In this document: positions 9,271-17,327 of the stretch, piece after piece
Numbering within the stretch: the stretch's first letter is position 1
Layout: every line of letters begins with the position of its first letter
Source: Sphingomonadales bacterium
Lineage (GTDB): Bacteria > Bacteroidota > Bacteroidia > Chitinophagales > Chitinophagaceae
DNA: 64,000 bases
Direction: 5' to 3'
Assembly (NCBI GenBank): GCA_016872155.1
Contig: VHBB01000007.1
Location: 23,594-87,593 of the forward strand
Program-made: the position numbers and the translations under genes
The notes under the pieces: generated by a model
What the model saw: only the letters and a program-made list of their open reading frames with translations
Databases searched by the model: none
Told to the model about the DNA's origin: nothing

Positions 9271-10064
9271 ACCTGAAAGAGCAGGGGCCAATATTTTCCG
9301 GTTACATACCATTTTTTTTGTTCGCTGTCGTAGGCGATCCCATTGGGAACTTCGGTATTTGGGTAACGTTGTCTGCATTGTTCCCAGATGCGCGACAGAT
9401 CGTACTTGGCCACCACTTCTCCATTGGCAGGATCGATCTTTAGCACATAGGGGTACGTGTATTGGTTGGCGTAGACATATCCCTCTGCATATTCTAGTTC
9501 GTTCAGATTAAAGCTGGGAGAGCCGGCTTCGGTTACGGTCTGCACTCTCAGTAGTTTAAAGGTGGCGGGTTCATAGAAAAAAAGATCGCCACTGCCATTG
9601 GTCAATAGCAGCTCCTTTCCGTTGTTGGTCAGTCCCCAACCTTCTTTATCTAGCTCGAAGCTGCCGATCTTTTTAAATTTCATGTCGTAGATAAAGACCT
9701 TTTGCTCTTTCCAGGTAAGTTGGTAGATCGTATCATTCAAAATGGTGATGCCCTCTCCAAAATAGGCCTTGTCTAATGCGAGTCGTTGCAATGCGTTGCC
9801 GCTGGCCAGTTCGGTCTTGACCAAAGCGGAGAATCCGTACTGTCCGGTGCCTTCGTAAAGCTGTCCTTTGTAGACAATCAGCCCTTGGGTATAAGAATTC
9901 GTATCGTGGGGGTAGGTAGCTACTACGTCAAATCCCGGGGTTGCGATTGCGCGGACTTGCGTTTCTGTTTTGTCGGTAGAGCCGGTGGGGCCGCAGCCTA
10001 GTAGTGCGAGGGCCAGTGGCAATATTGACCCCGCGCTGCCTCTTTTAGAAAAAATAGGTTTCAT
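9255..10064 (-). CDS. glutaminyl-peptide cyclotransferase (glutamine cyclotransferase family) lipoprotein
   Basis: 269 residues with a lipoprotein signal (LALALLGC, lipidated Cys at 24). The mature part is a five-bladed propeller of the plant/bacterial glutamine cyclotransferase type: SYTQGLIVYKGQLYEGTGQYG, then AYFGEGITILNDTIYQLTWKE, LNELEYAEGYVYANQ and VPNGIAYDSEQKKWYVTGKYW. These are the family's conserved blades. It converts N-terminal Gln of peptides or proteins to pyroglutamate in the periplasm, possibly stabilising exported proteins whose mature ends begin with Gln. It is a single-gene unit, convergent with and overlapping the methyltransferase gene. Confidence 0.9.
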   Translation of the reverse strand: MKPIFSKRGSAGSILPLALALLGCGPTGSTDKTETQVRAIATPGFDVVATYPHDTNSYTQGLIVYKGQLYEGTGQYGFSALVKTELASGNALQRLALDKAYFGEGITILNDTIYQLTWKEQKVFIYDMKFKKIGSFELDKEGWGLTNNGKELLLTNGSGDLFFYEPATFKLLRVQTVTEAGSPSFNLNELEYAEGYVYANQYTYPYVLKIDPANGEVVAKYDLSRIWEQCRQRYPNTEVPNGIAYDSEQKKWYVTGKYWPLLFQVQWGH

Positions 10065-10212
10065 CTTGGCCTAAAGGTACAGTACAATTTTAGGAGGGCG
10101 AGAGGGGCTAAAAAAAATATCGTGCGGTATGCAGCATTTTAACTTTTGCGCTTGCCTTATCTCTTTATCGTTGTTCTTACTGGTCGCAACCAAAAAAAAC
10201 CGGCAATGCAAA

Positions 10213-10238
10213 AAAGGGCTCCTTTCCAGGAGCCCTTT
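10213..10238 (-). terminator. intrinsic terminator of lpdA
   Basis: Perfect 11-base inverted repeat AAAGGGCTCCT / AGGAGCCCTTT with a 4-base loop. Read on the minus strand it is followed by a T-run, and it lies 27 bases past the lpdA stop. The rest of the 10065-10264 gap shows no gene. Confidence 0.9.
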
Positions 10239-10264
10239 CTCTATTAAAGGCGGTTTCAAAATGC

Positions 10265-11668
10265 TTACAGGTGAATGGCCTCTCCGTACGCCACCTCAAT
10301 GGCATCTTTTACGCTTTCGCTAATCGTGGGGTGGGGATGAATGGCATTAAGCACTTCGTGATAGGTGGTTTCCAGTTTTCGGGCCGTTACAGTCTCGGCA
10401 ATCAGCTCTGTAACATTGTATCCGATCATATGGGTACCAAGCCACTCGCCATACTTAGCGTCAAAGATCACTTTTACAAATCCTTCGGTATGGCCTGCAG
10501 CGGAGGCCTTGCCACTGGCACTTAGCGGAAACTTGCCCACTTTTACCTCGTAACCGGCTTCTTTGGCTTGTTTTTCTGTATACCCCACCGAGGCGATCTC
10601 GGGAATACAGTAGGTACAGCCCGGAACATTATTGTAATCGATGGGCTCGGGCAGGTGATGATATTTCTTTTCGTTGTAGGCAATGGCCTCTACGCACAAG
10701 ATGCCTTCTTTGCTGGCCACATGGGCCAGGGCTTGACCGGGAGAACAGTCTCCTATGGCATAAATGCCAGCTATATTGCTTTGTCCATATTTGTCGACTA
10801 CGATCTTCCCTTTTTCGGTCTTAATGCCCAGCTCTTCGAGTCCGATGCCTTCGATATTGGCGGCTACACCAACGGCACTCAAAAGAATATCGGCTTCAAG
10901 CACTACTTCGCCAGTAGCGGTCTTAACCGTCGCCTTAACACCGGCGCCGGCCGTATCTACTTTCGTCACTTCACTGCCGGTCATGATCTGTACACCGGCT
11001 TTTTTATACTGCTTCTCTAACTCTTTCGAGATCTCTTCGTCCTCTACTGGCACAATGCGGGGCAAGTACTCTACGATGGTCACTTTTGTTCCCATGCTGT
11101 TGTAGAAATAAGCAAACTCAACGCCAATGGCGCCACTACCCACGATAATTAGCGAAGCGGGTTTTTGCGGAAGCACCATGGCCTCACGATAACCAATGAT
11201 CTTTTTACCATCAATGGGCATGGTGGGTAACTGGCGGCTTCGTCCGCCGGTGGCGATAATGATATTCTTTCCTTCTACGATCTGTTTTTTGCCTTCTTTG
11301 TCGGTAACCTCGATCTTTCCTTTGGCGACCAGCTTGCCAAATCCCATGACTACATCGATCTTATTTTTCTTCATCAAAAACTGCACGCCCTTGCTCATTT
11401 TATCAGCTACGCCACGGCTGCGTTTGATCACCGCATCGAACTGAGGGGTGCCACTGGCTTCGATACCGTAGTCCTTGGCATGTTTGATATACTCGTTGAC
11501 CTGGGCACTTTTTAGCAAGGCCTTGGTAGGAATACATCCCCAGTTCAGGCACACGCCACCCAAGCTTTCTTTTTCGATGATCGCTGTTTTTAGGCCCAGC
11601 TGAGAGGCGCGAATGGCGGCCACGTATCCACCGGGTCCGCTTCCGAGTACAACCACGTCGTATGCCAT
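10265..11668 (-). CDS. lpdA: dihydrolipoyl dehydrogenase (E3)
   Basis: 467 residues, the normal length. It has the N-terminal FAD motif VVVLGSGPGGYVAAIRA and the redox-active disulfide GGVCLNWGCIPT (Cys 40 and 45). The NAD-binding motif is IIVGSGAIGVEFA, the second FAD motif is IYAIGDCSPG, and the catalytic C-terminal HPHPTISE supplies the active-site His-Glu. It reoxidises the lipoyl group of 2-oxoacid dehydrogenase complexes and the glycine cleavage system. No E1 or E2 gene is adjacent, so it is a stand-alone E3, ended by the hairpin at 10213-10238. Confidence 0.97.
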   Translation of the reverse strand: MAYDVVVLGSGPGGYVAAIRASQLGLKTAIIEKESLGGVCLNWGCIPTKALLKSAQVNEYIKHAKDYGIEASGTPQFDAVIKRSRGVADKMSKGVQFLMKKNKIDVVMGFGKLVAKGKIEVTDKEGKKQIVEGKNIIIATGGRSRQLPTMPIDGKKIIGYREAMVLPQKPASLIIVGSGAIGVEFAYFYNSMGTKVTIVEYLPRIVPVEDEEISKELEKQYKKAGVQIMTGSEVTKVDTAGAGVKATVKTATGEVVLEADILLSAVGVAANIEGIGLEELGIKTEKGKIVVDKYGQSNIAGIYAIGDCSPGQALAHVASKEGILCVEAIAYNEKKYHHLPEPIDYNNVPGCTYCIPEIASVGYTEKQAKEAGYEVKVGKFPLSASGKASAAGHTEGFVKVIFDAKYGEWLGTHMIGYNVTELIAETVTARKLETTYHEVLNAIHPHPTISESVKDAIEVAYGEAIHL

Positions 11669-11816
11669 AAGTTGAATATTGTTAAAGGGTTAACTTCAAA
11701 AATGCAGGTACCCGCTTGGGCCTGCAAGGGCGTAAAGGTACCTTAAAACCTCAAAATCACCAAGGTGAGCGCCTTGGGCAGCCCGGTTTTGGAGGGCAAA
11801 AAAAACTCAAAAATGG

Positions 11817-11846
11817 TTGCCAATTGCCTGATTTCCCTTACCTTTG
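11817..11846 (+). promoter_or_regulatory. Bacteroidota-type promoter of the rpmB operon
   Basis: -7 box TACCTTTG at 11839-11846, matching TAnnTTTG, with TTG at 11817-11819 and a 19-base spacer, which fits the -33/-7 layout known in Bacteroidota. It lies 21 bases before the rpmB ATG. The rest of the 11669-11867 gap shows nothing else I can support. Confidence 0.75.
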
Positions 11847-11867
11847 CCCTCCCAAAATCGTGTAAAC

Positions 11868-12104
11868 ATGTCAAGAGTATGTCAGGTCACCGGAAAGACC
11901 CCCGTAGGAGGTCACAAAGTGTCCCACTCTAATATCAAGACCAAGCGTCGTTTTCTGCCCAACTTGCAGAAGAAGAAATTTTATTTGGCAGAAGAAGACA
12001 AGTGGATCACCCTGAAGCTGTCTACCGAAGCCATTCGCACTATCAACAAGAACGGCTTGTACAGTGTGGTGAAGCAACTCCGGGCGCAAGGCGAAAAAAT
12101 CTAA
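11868..12104 (+). CDS. rpmB: 50S ribosomal protein L28
   Basis: 78 residues from ATG 11868 ([21 protein letters not shown]), the typical L28 N-terminus; the track's upstream extension starts at the -7 box and is wrong. The [20 protein letters not shown] segment is diagnostic. It is part of the large ribosomal subunit and first in an operon with rpmG and a DUF4295 gene, an arrangement characteristic of Bacteroidota. Confidence 0.97.
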   Translation: MSRVCQVTGKTPVGGHKVSHSNIKTKRRFLPNLQKKKFYLAEEDKWITLKLSTEAIRTINKNGLYSVVKQLRAQGEKI

Positions 12105-12124
12105 TTACTTAAAGCAAACTTATT

Positions 12125-12307
12125 ATGGCAAAGAAAGGTAACAGAGTACAGGTAATCCTGGAATGCACCGAACACAAAACAAGTGGCCAGCCCGGTACCA
12201 GCCGCTATATTACGGTTAAGAATAAAAAGAACAATCCTGAGCGTTTGGAGTTGAAGAAGTTCAATCCGATCCTTAAGAAAGTAACCGTACACAAAGAGAT
12301 CAAGTAA
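12125..12307 (+). CDS. rpmG: 50S ribosomal protein L33 (zinc-free type)
   Basis: 60 residues, [17 protein letters not shown]...; the later [22 protein letters not shown] is the L33 core. Only one Cys is present, so this is the form without the two CxxC zinc pairs. Lack of zinc ligands means it should not be subject to zinc-driven paralogue swapping. It sits 20 bases after rpmB and is co-transcribed with it. Confidence 0.96.
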   Translation: MAKKGNRVQVILECTEHKTSGQPGTSRYITVKNKKNNPERLELKKFNPILKKVTVHKEIK

Positions 12308-12337
12308 TTATTTTAACGTACTACTCAACCATTCACT

Positions 12338-12508
12338 ATGGCAAAAGCAGCAAAAACGGCGATCAAGAAAGACCCCAAGCAAGCCGCTGAGGCAAAGAAC
12401 TATACGAAAGTAATCAAGGCGGTTCGCAGCCCCAAGACCGGATCTTATACCTTTAAGGAGCAGATGGTGCATAAAGACAAGGTAAAAGAGTTTCTCGCCC
12501 AAAAATAA
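12338..12508 (+). CDS. DUF4295 small basic protein of the ribosomal operon
   Basis: 56 residues, too short for the track: MAKAAKTAIKKDPKQAAEAK, then YTKVIKAVRSPKTGSYTFKEQMVHKDKVKEFLAQK, ending at TAA 12506-12508. It is Lys-rich and fits the DUF4295 family, found after L28/L33 in Bacteroidota. In structures of Bacteroidota ribosomes small lineage-specific proteins of this kind have been seen, so a ribosomal role is a reasonable inference. It is third gene of the operon and is followed by a terminator. Confidence 0.9.
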   Translation: MAKAAKTAIKKDPKQAAEAKNYTKVIKAVRSPKTGSYTFKEQMVHKDKVKEFLAQK

Positions 12509-12539
12509 TGTGGGTGCCCGAACGGGTATATCTTAGTTC

Positions 12540-12571
12540 AGCTGTCATACCTTTTGTGTGACGGCTTTTTT
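12540..12571 (+). terminator. intrinsic terminator of rpmB-rpmG-DUF4295
   Basis: AGCTGTCATAC / GTGTGACGGCT pairs over 11 positions with two G-U wobbles and a 5-base loop, followed by a run of T. It separates the ribosomal operon from ftsY. Confidence 0.8.
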
Positions 12572-12614
12572 ATTTATAGTAGTTTTAAGGTCCAATCAAT
12601 AAGCCATATCACCA

Positions 12615-13586
12615 ATGGGTTTTTTCGATAAGATTTTTGGAAAAAAAGAAAAGGAGTCGCTCGACCAGGGGTTGCAAAAGACCCGCGAAGGATTTTTGGC
12701 GCGGCTGGCCCGGGTTGTAACGGGAAGGTCTACGGTGGATGCCGATTTGCTCTCGGACCTCGAAGAGGCGTTGATCGGCGCTGACGTGGGCTTTCAAACG
12801 ACCTCCAAGATTATTGACCGAATAGAAAAAAGGGTAGCCTCCGATAAATATATGGACGCGGGAGAGCTTAAGTCAATACTTAAAAATGAAATTGAAGAAA
12901 TACTTGTAAGTGACAATAATTCAGTAGTATATGACTTTAAAGAGCAACTTCCTGAAACCCCCTATGTAATCTTGGTAGTGGGGGTCAACGGCGTGGGCAA
13001 GACCACGACCATCGGAAAGTTGGCTCATCAGTTTAAGCAAGCCGGTAAGCAGGTCTTGCTGGGGGCCGCCGATACCTTTCGGGCAGCTGCGGTAGATCAA
13101 CTGACCATTTGGAGCGAGCGGGTGGGTGTTCCCATTGTTAAGCAACAAATGGGGAGCGACCCCGCCGCTGTGGCCTTCGATACGGTCCAAAGTGCCGTGG
13201 CCAGAGGCTCAGACCTGGTGTTGATCGATACAGCCGGACGTCTTCATAACAAGACCCATCTCATGGATGAATTGTCTAAGATCAAGCGAGTTGTTCAAAA
13301 AGCCCTGCCCACGGCCCCGCACGAGGTGTTATTGGTGCTCGATGGATCTACGGGGCAAAATGCGCTCGAGCAAGCCCGCCAATTTTCGGCAGCCACCGAA
13401 GTAACGGCTCTCGCCATTACAAAACTAGACGGTACGGCCAAGGGAGGGGTGGTGCTCGCTATTGCCGATCAATTTAACATACCGGTCAAGTTCATTGGGG
13501 TCGGAGAGCAAATGAACGATCTGCTCGTCTTTGACCGAAAGGCCTTTGTGGATAGTCTATTTACCTGGCAAACCCATCAAGCATGA
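12615..13586 (+). CDS. ftsY: signal recognition particle receptor FtsY
   Basis: 323 residues consisting of the N and G domains only; the long acidic A domain of enterobacterial FtsY is absent, as in many other bacteria. GTPase motifs are GVNGVGKTTT (G1, about 123-132), DTFRAAA, DTAGRLHNK (G3) and TKLDGTAKGG (G4). The N-terminal MGFFDKIFGKKEKE is an amphipathic membrane-targeting start. It docks the SRP-ribosome complex at the membrane for co-translational insertion. Its stop overlaps the rimO start (ATGA), so the two are coupled. Confidence 0.97.
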   Translation: MGFFDKIFGKKEKESLDQGLQKTREGFLARLARVVTGRSTVDADLLSDLEEALIGADVGFQTTSKIIDRIEKRVASDKYMDAGELKSILKNEIEEILVSDNNSVVYDFKEQLPETPYVILVVGVNGVGKTTTIGKLAHQFKQAGKQVLLGAADTFRAAAVDQLTIWSERVGVPIVKQQMGSDPAAVAFDTVQSAVARGSDLVLIDTAGRLHNKTHLMDELSKIKRVVQKALPTAPHEVLLVLDGSTGQNALEQARQFSAATEVTALAITKLDGTAKGGVVLAIADQFNIPVKFIGVGEQMNDLLVFDRKAFVDSLFTWQTHQA

Positions 13587-14890
13587 GAACCAAGAATCGG
13601 CAAGGAAACAAGATCAACATCATTACGCTGGGCTGTAGCAAGAACATGGTCGACAGCGAAGTGCTGAGCGGACAACTTGCGGCCAACGACATAAGCGTGG
13701 TGCACGAAAACAAAAAGGCCGATCACAATATTGTGGTCGTCAATACCTGTGGATTTATCGATAAGGCCAAAGAAGAAAGTATCAATACCATCTTGCGACA
13801 GGTAGAGCTAAAGAAAAAAGGAAGACTCGATAAAGTCTATGTGACCGGCTGTTTAAGTGAGCGCTACAAGAACAATCTTGAGGCTGAGATTCCCGAGGTA
13901 GATGCCTATTTCGGAACAATGGAACTGCCTTTGTTGCTTAAAGAACTGGAAGCCGATTATAAGACCGATCTGCTCGGAGAACGATTACTAGCCACCCCGC
14001 GTCACTATGCGTACATGAAGATCTCGGAAGGATGCAATCGCACGTGTTCTTTCTGTGCCATTCCATTGATGCGCGGACAGCACCTTAGCAAGCCGATAGA
14101 CGTGTTGGTAAGCGAAGCCCAGGGATTGGTTAAAAAAGGAGTACGTGAAATAATGCTGATCGCCCAGGAGCTTACCTACTATGGCCTCGATCTCTATAAG
14201 AAACGAATGCTTCCGGACCTGTTGCATCGGTTGGCCGACATCGAGGGACTGGAATGGATTCGTTTGCACTATGCGTATCCTTCGAAATTTCCGCTGGAGA
14301 TCATTGATGTAATGCGAGCGCGTCCGAATATTTGCAATTATCTGGATATGCCTTTACAGCATGCTTCTGATGCCATGCTAAAAGCCATGAAAAGGCAAAT
14401 TTCGCGCGCCGAGATGGATGAGCTTATTTATGCTATTCGGGAGCGATTGCCCGGCATTTGTCTACGCACTACGCTTATTGCCGGCTTTCCCGGAGAGACC
14501 CGCGCCGATGTAGAGGAGGTGAAGGAATTCTTATCGCTGCATCAGTTCGATCGGGTGGGCATCTTTACCTATTCGCACGAAGAGGATACCTCGGCGCACC
14601 AGCTACCCGACTCAATAGCCGCCGACGAAAAAGAACAACGAGCGCAAGAGATCATGGAGCACCAGCAAGAAATATCTTATCTGCTCAATCAACAAAAAGT
14701 CGGCAAAGAGTTTAAGGTCCTGGTCGATAAGAAAGAAGCCGGTCGCTATTTAGCGCGTACCGAGTTCGATTCGGTGGAGGTCGACAATGAGGTCATCATC
14801 AAAACGACACAAAAGTTGGTGATCGGTAATTTTGTAAACGTGCGTATTACCAAAGCGTACGATTTCGATCTCGAGGCCGAACTGGTCTGA
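13583..14890 (+). CDS. rimO: ribosomal protein S12 methylthiotransferase RimO
   Basis: 435 residues. The N-terminal UPF0004 domain has Cys 18, 56 and 90 for the auxiliary iron-sulfur cluster. The radical-SAM motif CNRTCSFC is at 151-158. A C-terminal TRAM domain (FKVLVDKKEAGRYLARTEFDSVEVD onward) binds the substrate. SPECIAL marks for RimO over MiaB are the ITLGCSKNMVDSE start and the ISEGCNRTCSFCAIP region. It adds a methylthio group to the conserved Asp of ribosomal protein S12. It is coupled to ftsY, and the hydroxyproline genes follow 37 bases later with no terminator. Confidence 0.96.
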   Translation: MRTKNRQGNKINIITLGCSKNMVDSEVLSGQLAANDISVVHENKKADHNIVVVNTCGFIDKAKEESINTILRQVELKKKGRLDKVYVTGCLSERYKNNLEAEIPEVDAYFGTMELPLLLKELEADYKTDLLGERLLATPRHYAYMKISEGCNRTCSFCAIPLMRGQHLSKPIDVLVSEAQGLVKKGVREIMLIAQELTYYGLDLYKKRMLPDLLHRLADIEGLEWIRLHYAYPSKFPLEIIDVMRARPNICNYLDMPLQHASDAMLKAMKRQISRAEMDELIYAIRERLPGICLRTTLIAGFPGETRADVEEVKEFLSLHQFDRVGIFTYSHEEDTSAHQLPDSIAADEKEQRAQEIMEHQQEISYLLNQQKVGKEFKVLVDKKEAGRYLARTEFDSVEVDNEVIIKTTQKLVIGNFVNVRITKAYDFDLEAELV

Positions 14891-14927
14891 TGCCTTTTCT
14901 GCAGTATATTAGCTAAAATCGATCGCT

Positions 14928-15824
14928 ATGACTTGCAACTGGTCGGGTGTATTTCCTGCTTTACTAACTCCTTTTACTAAAGACGATCAACTCGATTTGC
15001 CCCTGTTCGAGAAAAATCTTCAGGCCCAACTACAAGCAGGGGTGCAGGGGGTTATTATTGGAGGATCGCTGGGAGAGGCTAGTACGCTCGAAGAAAAAGA
15101 AAAAGAAGCGATGGTTCGCTCGGCCTTGGATATCTGCGGAACAACGATTCCGGTAATACTCAACATAGCCGAGTCGGTTACCGCTACTGCTGTTCGAAAG
15201 GCGCAGTTGGCTCGTAGCTGGGGGGCTGCCGGGTTGATGGTACTGCCCCCTATGCGCTACCGCGCTGACGACCGCGAAACGATCCAGTACTTTAGGTCGG
15301 TGGCGAAAGCAACCGAGTTGCCGGTTATGATCTACAATAATCCTATCGATTATAAAATTGATTTTCGCCCCGAGCTATTCGATGCCTTGCTTGATTGCGA
15401 AACGGTCACGGCCCTTAAGGAAAGTTCTAGAGACGTGACCAACCTAACCCGCATGCTCAATCGTTTTGGCGATCGGTTTAAGATACTCTGCGGGGTCGAT
15501 ACGCTGGCACTCGAAGAATTGCTATTGGGTGCTCACGGGTGGGTAGCCGGATTGGTGGATGCGTTTCCGCAAGAGACTGTTGCGATTTGGAACTATGTGC
15601 AAACCGGGCAATACGATAAGGCCCGTTTGTTATACCGGTGGTTTATGCCGTTGCTCGAGCTTGATATTCATTCAAAGTTGGTGCAATACATTAAGCTGGC
15701 GGCGCAAGAGCAGGGTATAGGCGCTGAATATGTTCGCGCACCCCGTCTTTGTCTCGAAGGCGAAGAGCGGGCGCGGGTTCTATCGATGATACGAGAGCGT
15801 TTGTTGGTAAGGCCTGCGCTGTAA
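14928..15824 (+). CDS. DapA-family lyase, probable 1-pyrroline-4-hydroxy-2-carboxylate deaminase
   Basis: 298-residue TIM barrel of the dihydrodipicolinate synthase/N-acetylneuraminate lyase family. Schiff-base Lys is at about 164 (VTALKESSRDV), the proton-relay Tyr at 136 (VMIYNNP), and the carboxylate-binding loop is GGSLGEAST. By family alone several aldolase or deaminase reactions are possible. The neighbours (semialdehyde dehydrogenase, hydroxyproline epimerase, FAD oxidase) point to the deaminase that turns pyrroline-4-hydroxy-2-carboxylate into 2-oxoglutarate semialdehyde (LhpC-type). It is not lysine-pathway DapA on that evidence. It lies 30 bases before the dehydrogenase. Confidence 0.85.
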   Translation: MTCNWSGVFPALLTPFTKDDQLDLPLFEKNLQAQLQAGVQGVIIGGSLGEASTLEEKEKEAMVRSALDICGTTIPVILNIAESVTATAVRKAQLARSWGAAGLMVLPPMRYRADDRETIQYFRSVAKATELPVMIYNNPIDYKIDFRPELFDALLDCETVTALKESSRDVTNLTRMLNRFGDRFKILCGVDTLALEELLLGAHGWVAGLVDAFPQETVAIWNYVQTGQYDKARLLYRWFMPLLELDIHSKLVQYIKLAAQEQGIGAEYVRAPRLCLEGEERARVLSMIRERLLVRPAL

Positions 15825-15854
15825 GTATATAAATTCTTTTATTTAATTTTTACC

Positions 15855-17327
15855 ATGTCTTATACCGATGCATCACCACTTGTTTTAGAACAAACCGTCG
15901 AAAAGGCGCACCACGCTTTTGCTGTTTATAAGAACTGTTCACTACAACAGCGCTATGCACTGCTTCGATCGATCGCCGAAGAGCTTAAAAAAGACGAGGA
16001 CATCCTGGTGGCTGCGGCTATGCGCGAGACACATCTTCCGGAGGCAAGACTTCGAAACGAGTTGGGTCGCACGCTGTTTCAACTAGAAAGTTATGGGGCG
16101 GCGGCCGCGTCGGGTCGTTGGCTCGATGCCACGATCGAGACGCGTCCCAATGCCAGCGGGGCTGCCGTTAACCTAAGAAAGACGCTAATTCCCCTGGGAC
16201 CGGTAGTCGTTTTCGGTGCCAGCAATTTTCCCTTTGCGTACTCTACGGCCGGAGGCGATACGGCCAGTGCACTTGCGGCCGGTTGCACCGTTATTGTAAA
16301 AGCGCATCCGGCACATGCCGAAACATCCACCATCGCTGCGGCGGCCTTGGCACGCGCGGTCAAAGCGCAACAATTGCCCGATGGGGTCTTTAGCCATGTT
16401 TATGGCGCTTCTTTTTCGGTGGGCGAATACTTGGTCAAGCATCCACGGGTCAAAGCGGTTGGGTTTACCGGCTCGCTTCGCGGAGGTAAGCAACTTTTCG
16501 ACTGGGCACAGCAGCGACAAGAACCCATACCGGTCTTTGCAGAAATGGGAAGCCTTAATCCTGTTTTTCTTTTACCCGATCAATTGCAACAGCAAGCTTT
16601 ATCTCTTGCCGAACAGTTGGCTGCTTCGTTTACACTGGGGGCCGGGCAATTTTGTACCAAACCCGGTTTGTTGATCGCCTTGCAATCGGAAGCCTTATCG
16701 ATATTTGAAAAAAAGCTGGCCGAGCACGTACAAAAAATGATACCCGTACCGCTACTGCATACCGGAATTGCAACGGCTTTTTTGCAGCACCGTCAGCAGG
16801 CATTACAAACCTCGTCGGTTTCGGTACTCGCCGAATCTGATCAGGATAGTACCCCACAGCAAGGTCGTCCCACCGTGGCGATGGTAACGGCTTCGGATTG
16901 GTTGCAGCAAGCACATCTGCACCAAGAGGTGTTTGGTCCTTATACGATATTGATAACTTGTAAAGATCAAGATGAAATTGCGAAAGTGGCAAACGCCCTA
17001 GATGGACAACTGACCACCACCCTAATGGCGACCGAAAAAGATCTACATGACTACCGGTTTGTTATTGACCTTGTCAAAGAAAAATGTGGACGGTTGATCT
17101 TGAACGGGGTGCCTACCGGCGTAGAGGTATGCAAGGCCACGCAGCATGGGGGGCCATTTCCGGCTTCGACCGATGCTCGTTTTGGAGCAGTAGGAGAGGA
17201 TGCGCTCAAGCGGTTCTCAAGACCGATCTGCTACCAAAACTGGCCCCAGGGCTGGTTGCCCGCCGAATTACAAGATGATAACCCGCTACAAATTTTTAGA
17301 ACGGTCAATGGACAATTGACACGCTAG
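15855..17327 (+). CDS. 2-oxoglutarate semialdehyde dehydrogenase (NADP-type aldehyde dehydrogenase)
   Basis: 490 residues of the aldehyde dehydrogenase superfamily. It has the cofactor and oxyanion Asn in FGASNFPFAYS (N124), Gly-rich FTGSLRGG, general-base Glu 230 (FAEMGSLNP) and catalytic Cys 267 (GAGQFCTKPG). The NFPFAYS and MGSLNPVF signatures are those of the KGSADH group that oxidises 2-oxoglutarate semialdehyde to 2-oxoglutarate. This is the last step of the hydroxyproline pathway formed with its neighbours. It ends in TAG, one of only two amber stops among the window's complete genes. The last 23 bases overlap the convergent desaturase gene. Confidence 0.92.
   Translation: MSYTDASPLVLEQTVEKAHHAFAVYKNCSLQQRYALLRSIAEELKKDEDILVAAAMRETHLPEARLRNELGRTLFQLESYGAAAASGRWLDATIETRPNASGAAVNLRKTLIPLGPVVVFGASNFPFAYSTAGGDTASALAAGCTVIVKAHPAHAETSTIAAAALARAVKAQQLPDGVFSHVYGASFSVGEYLVKHPRVKAVGFTGSLRGGKQLFDWAQQRQEPIPVFAEMGSLNPVFLLPDQLQQQALSLAEQLAASFTLGAGQFCTKPGLLIALQSEALSIFEKKLAEHVQKMIPVPLLHTGIATAFLQHRQQALQTSSVSVLAESDQDSTPQQGRPTVAMVTASDWLQQAHLHQEVFGPYTILITCKDQDEIAKVANALDGQLTTTLMATEKDLHDYRFVIDLVKEKCGRLILNGVPTGVEVCKATQHGGPFPASTDARFGAVGEDALKRFSRPICYQNWPQGWLPAELQDDNPLQIFRTVNGQLTR

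Noticed and set aside
10568-11020. 150-codon ORF on the + strand
   Set aside because: It lies wholly antisense to lpdA, whose motifs are complete; a shadow frame.
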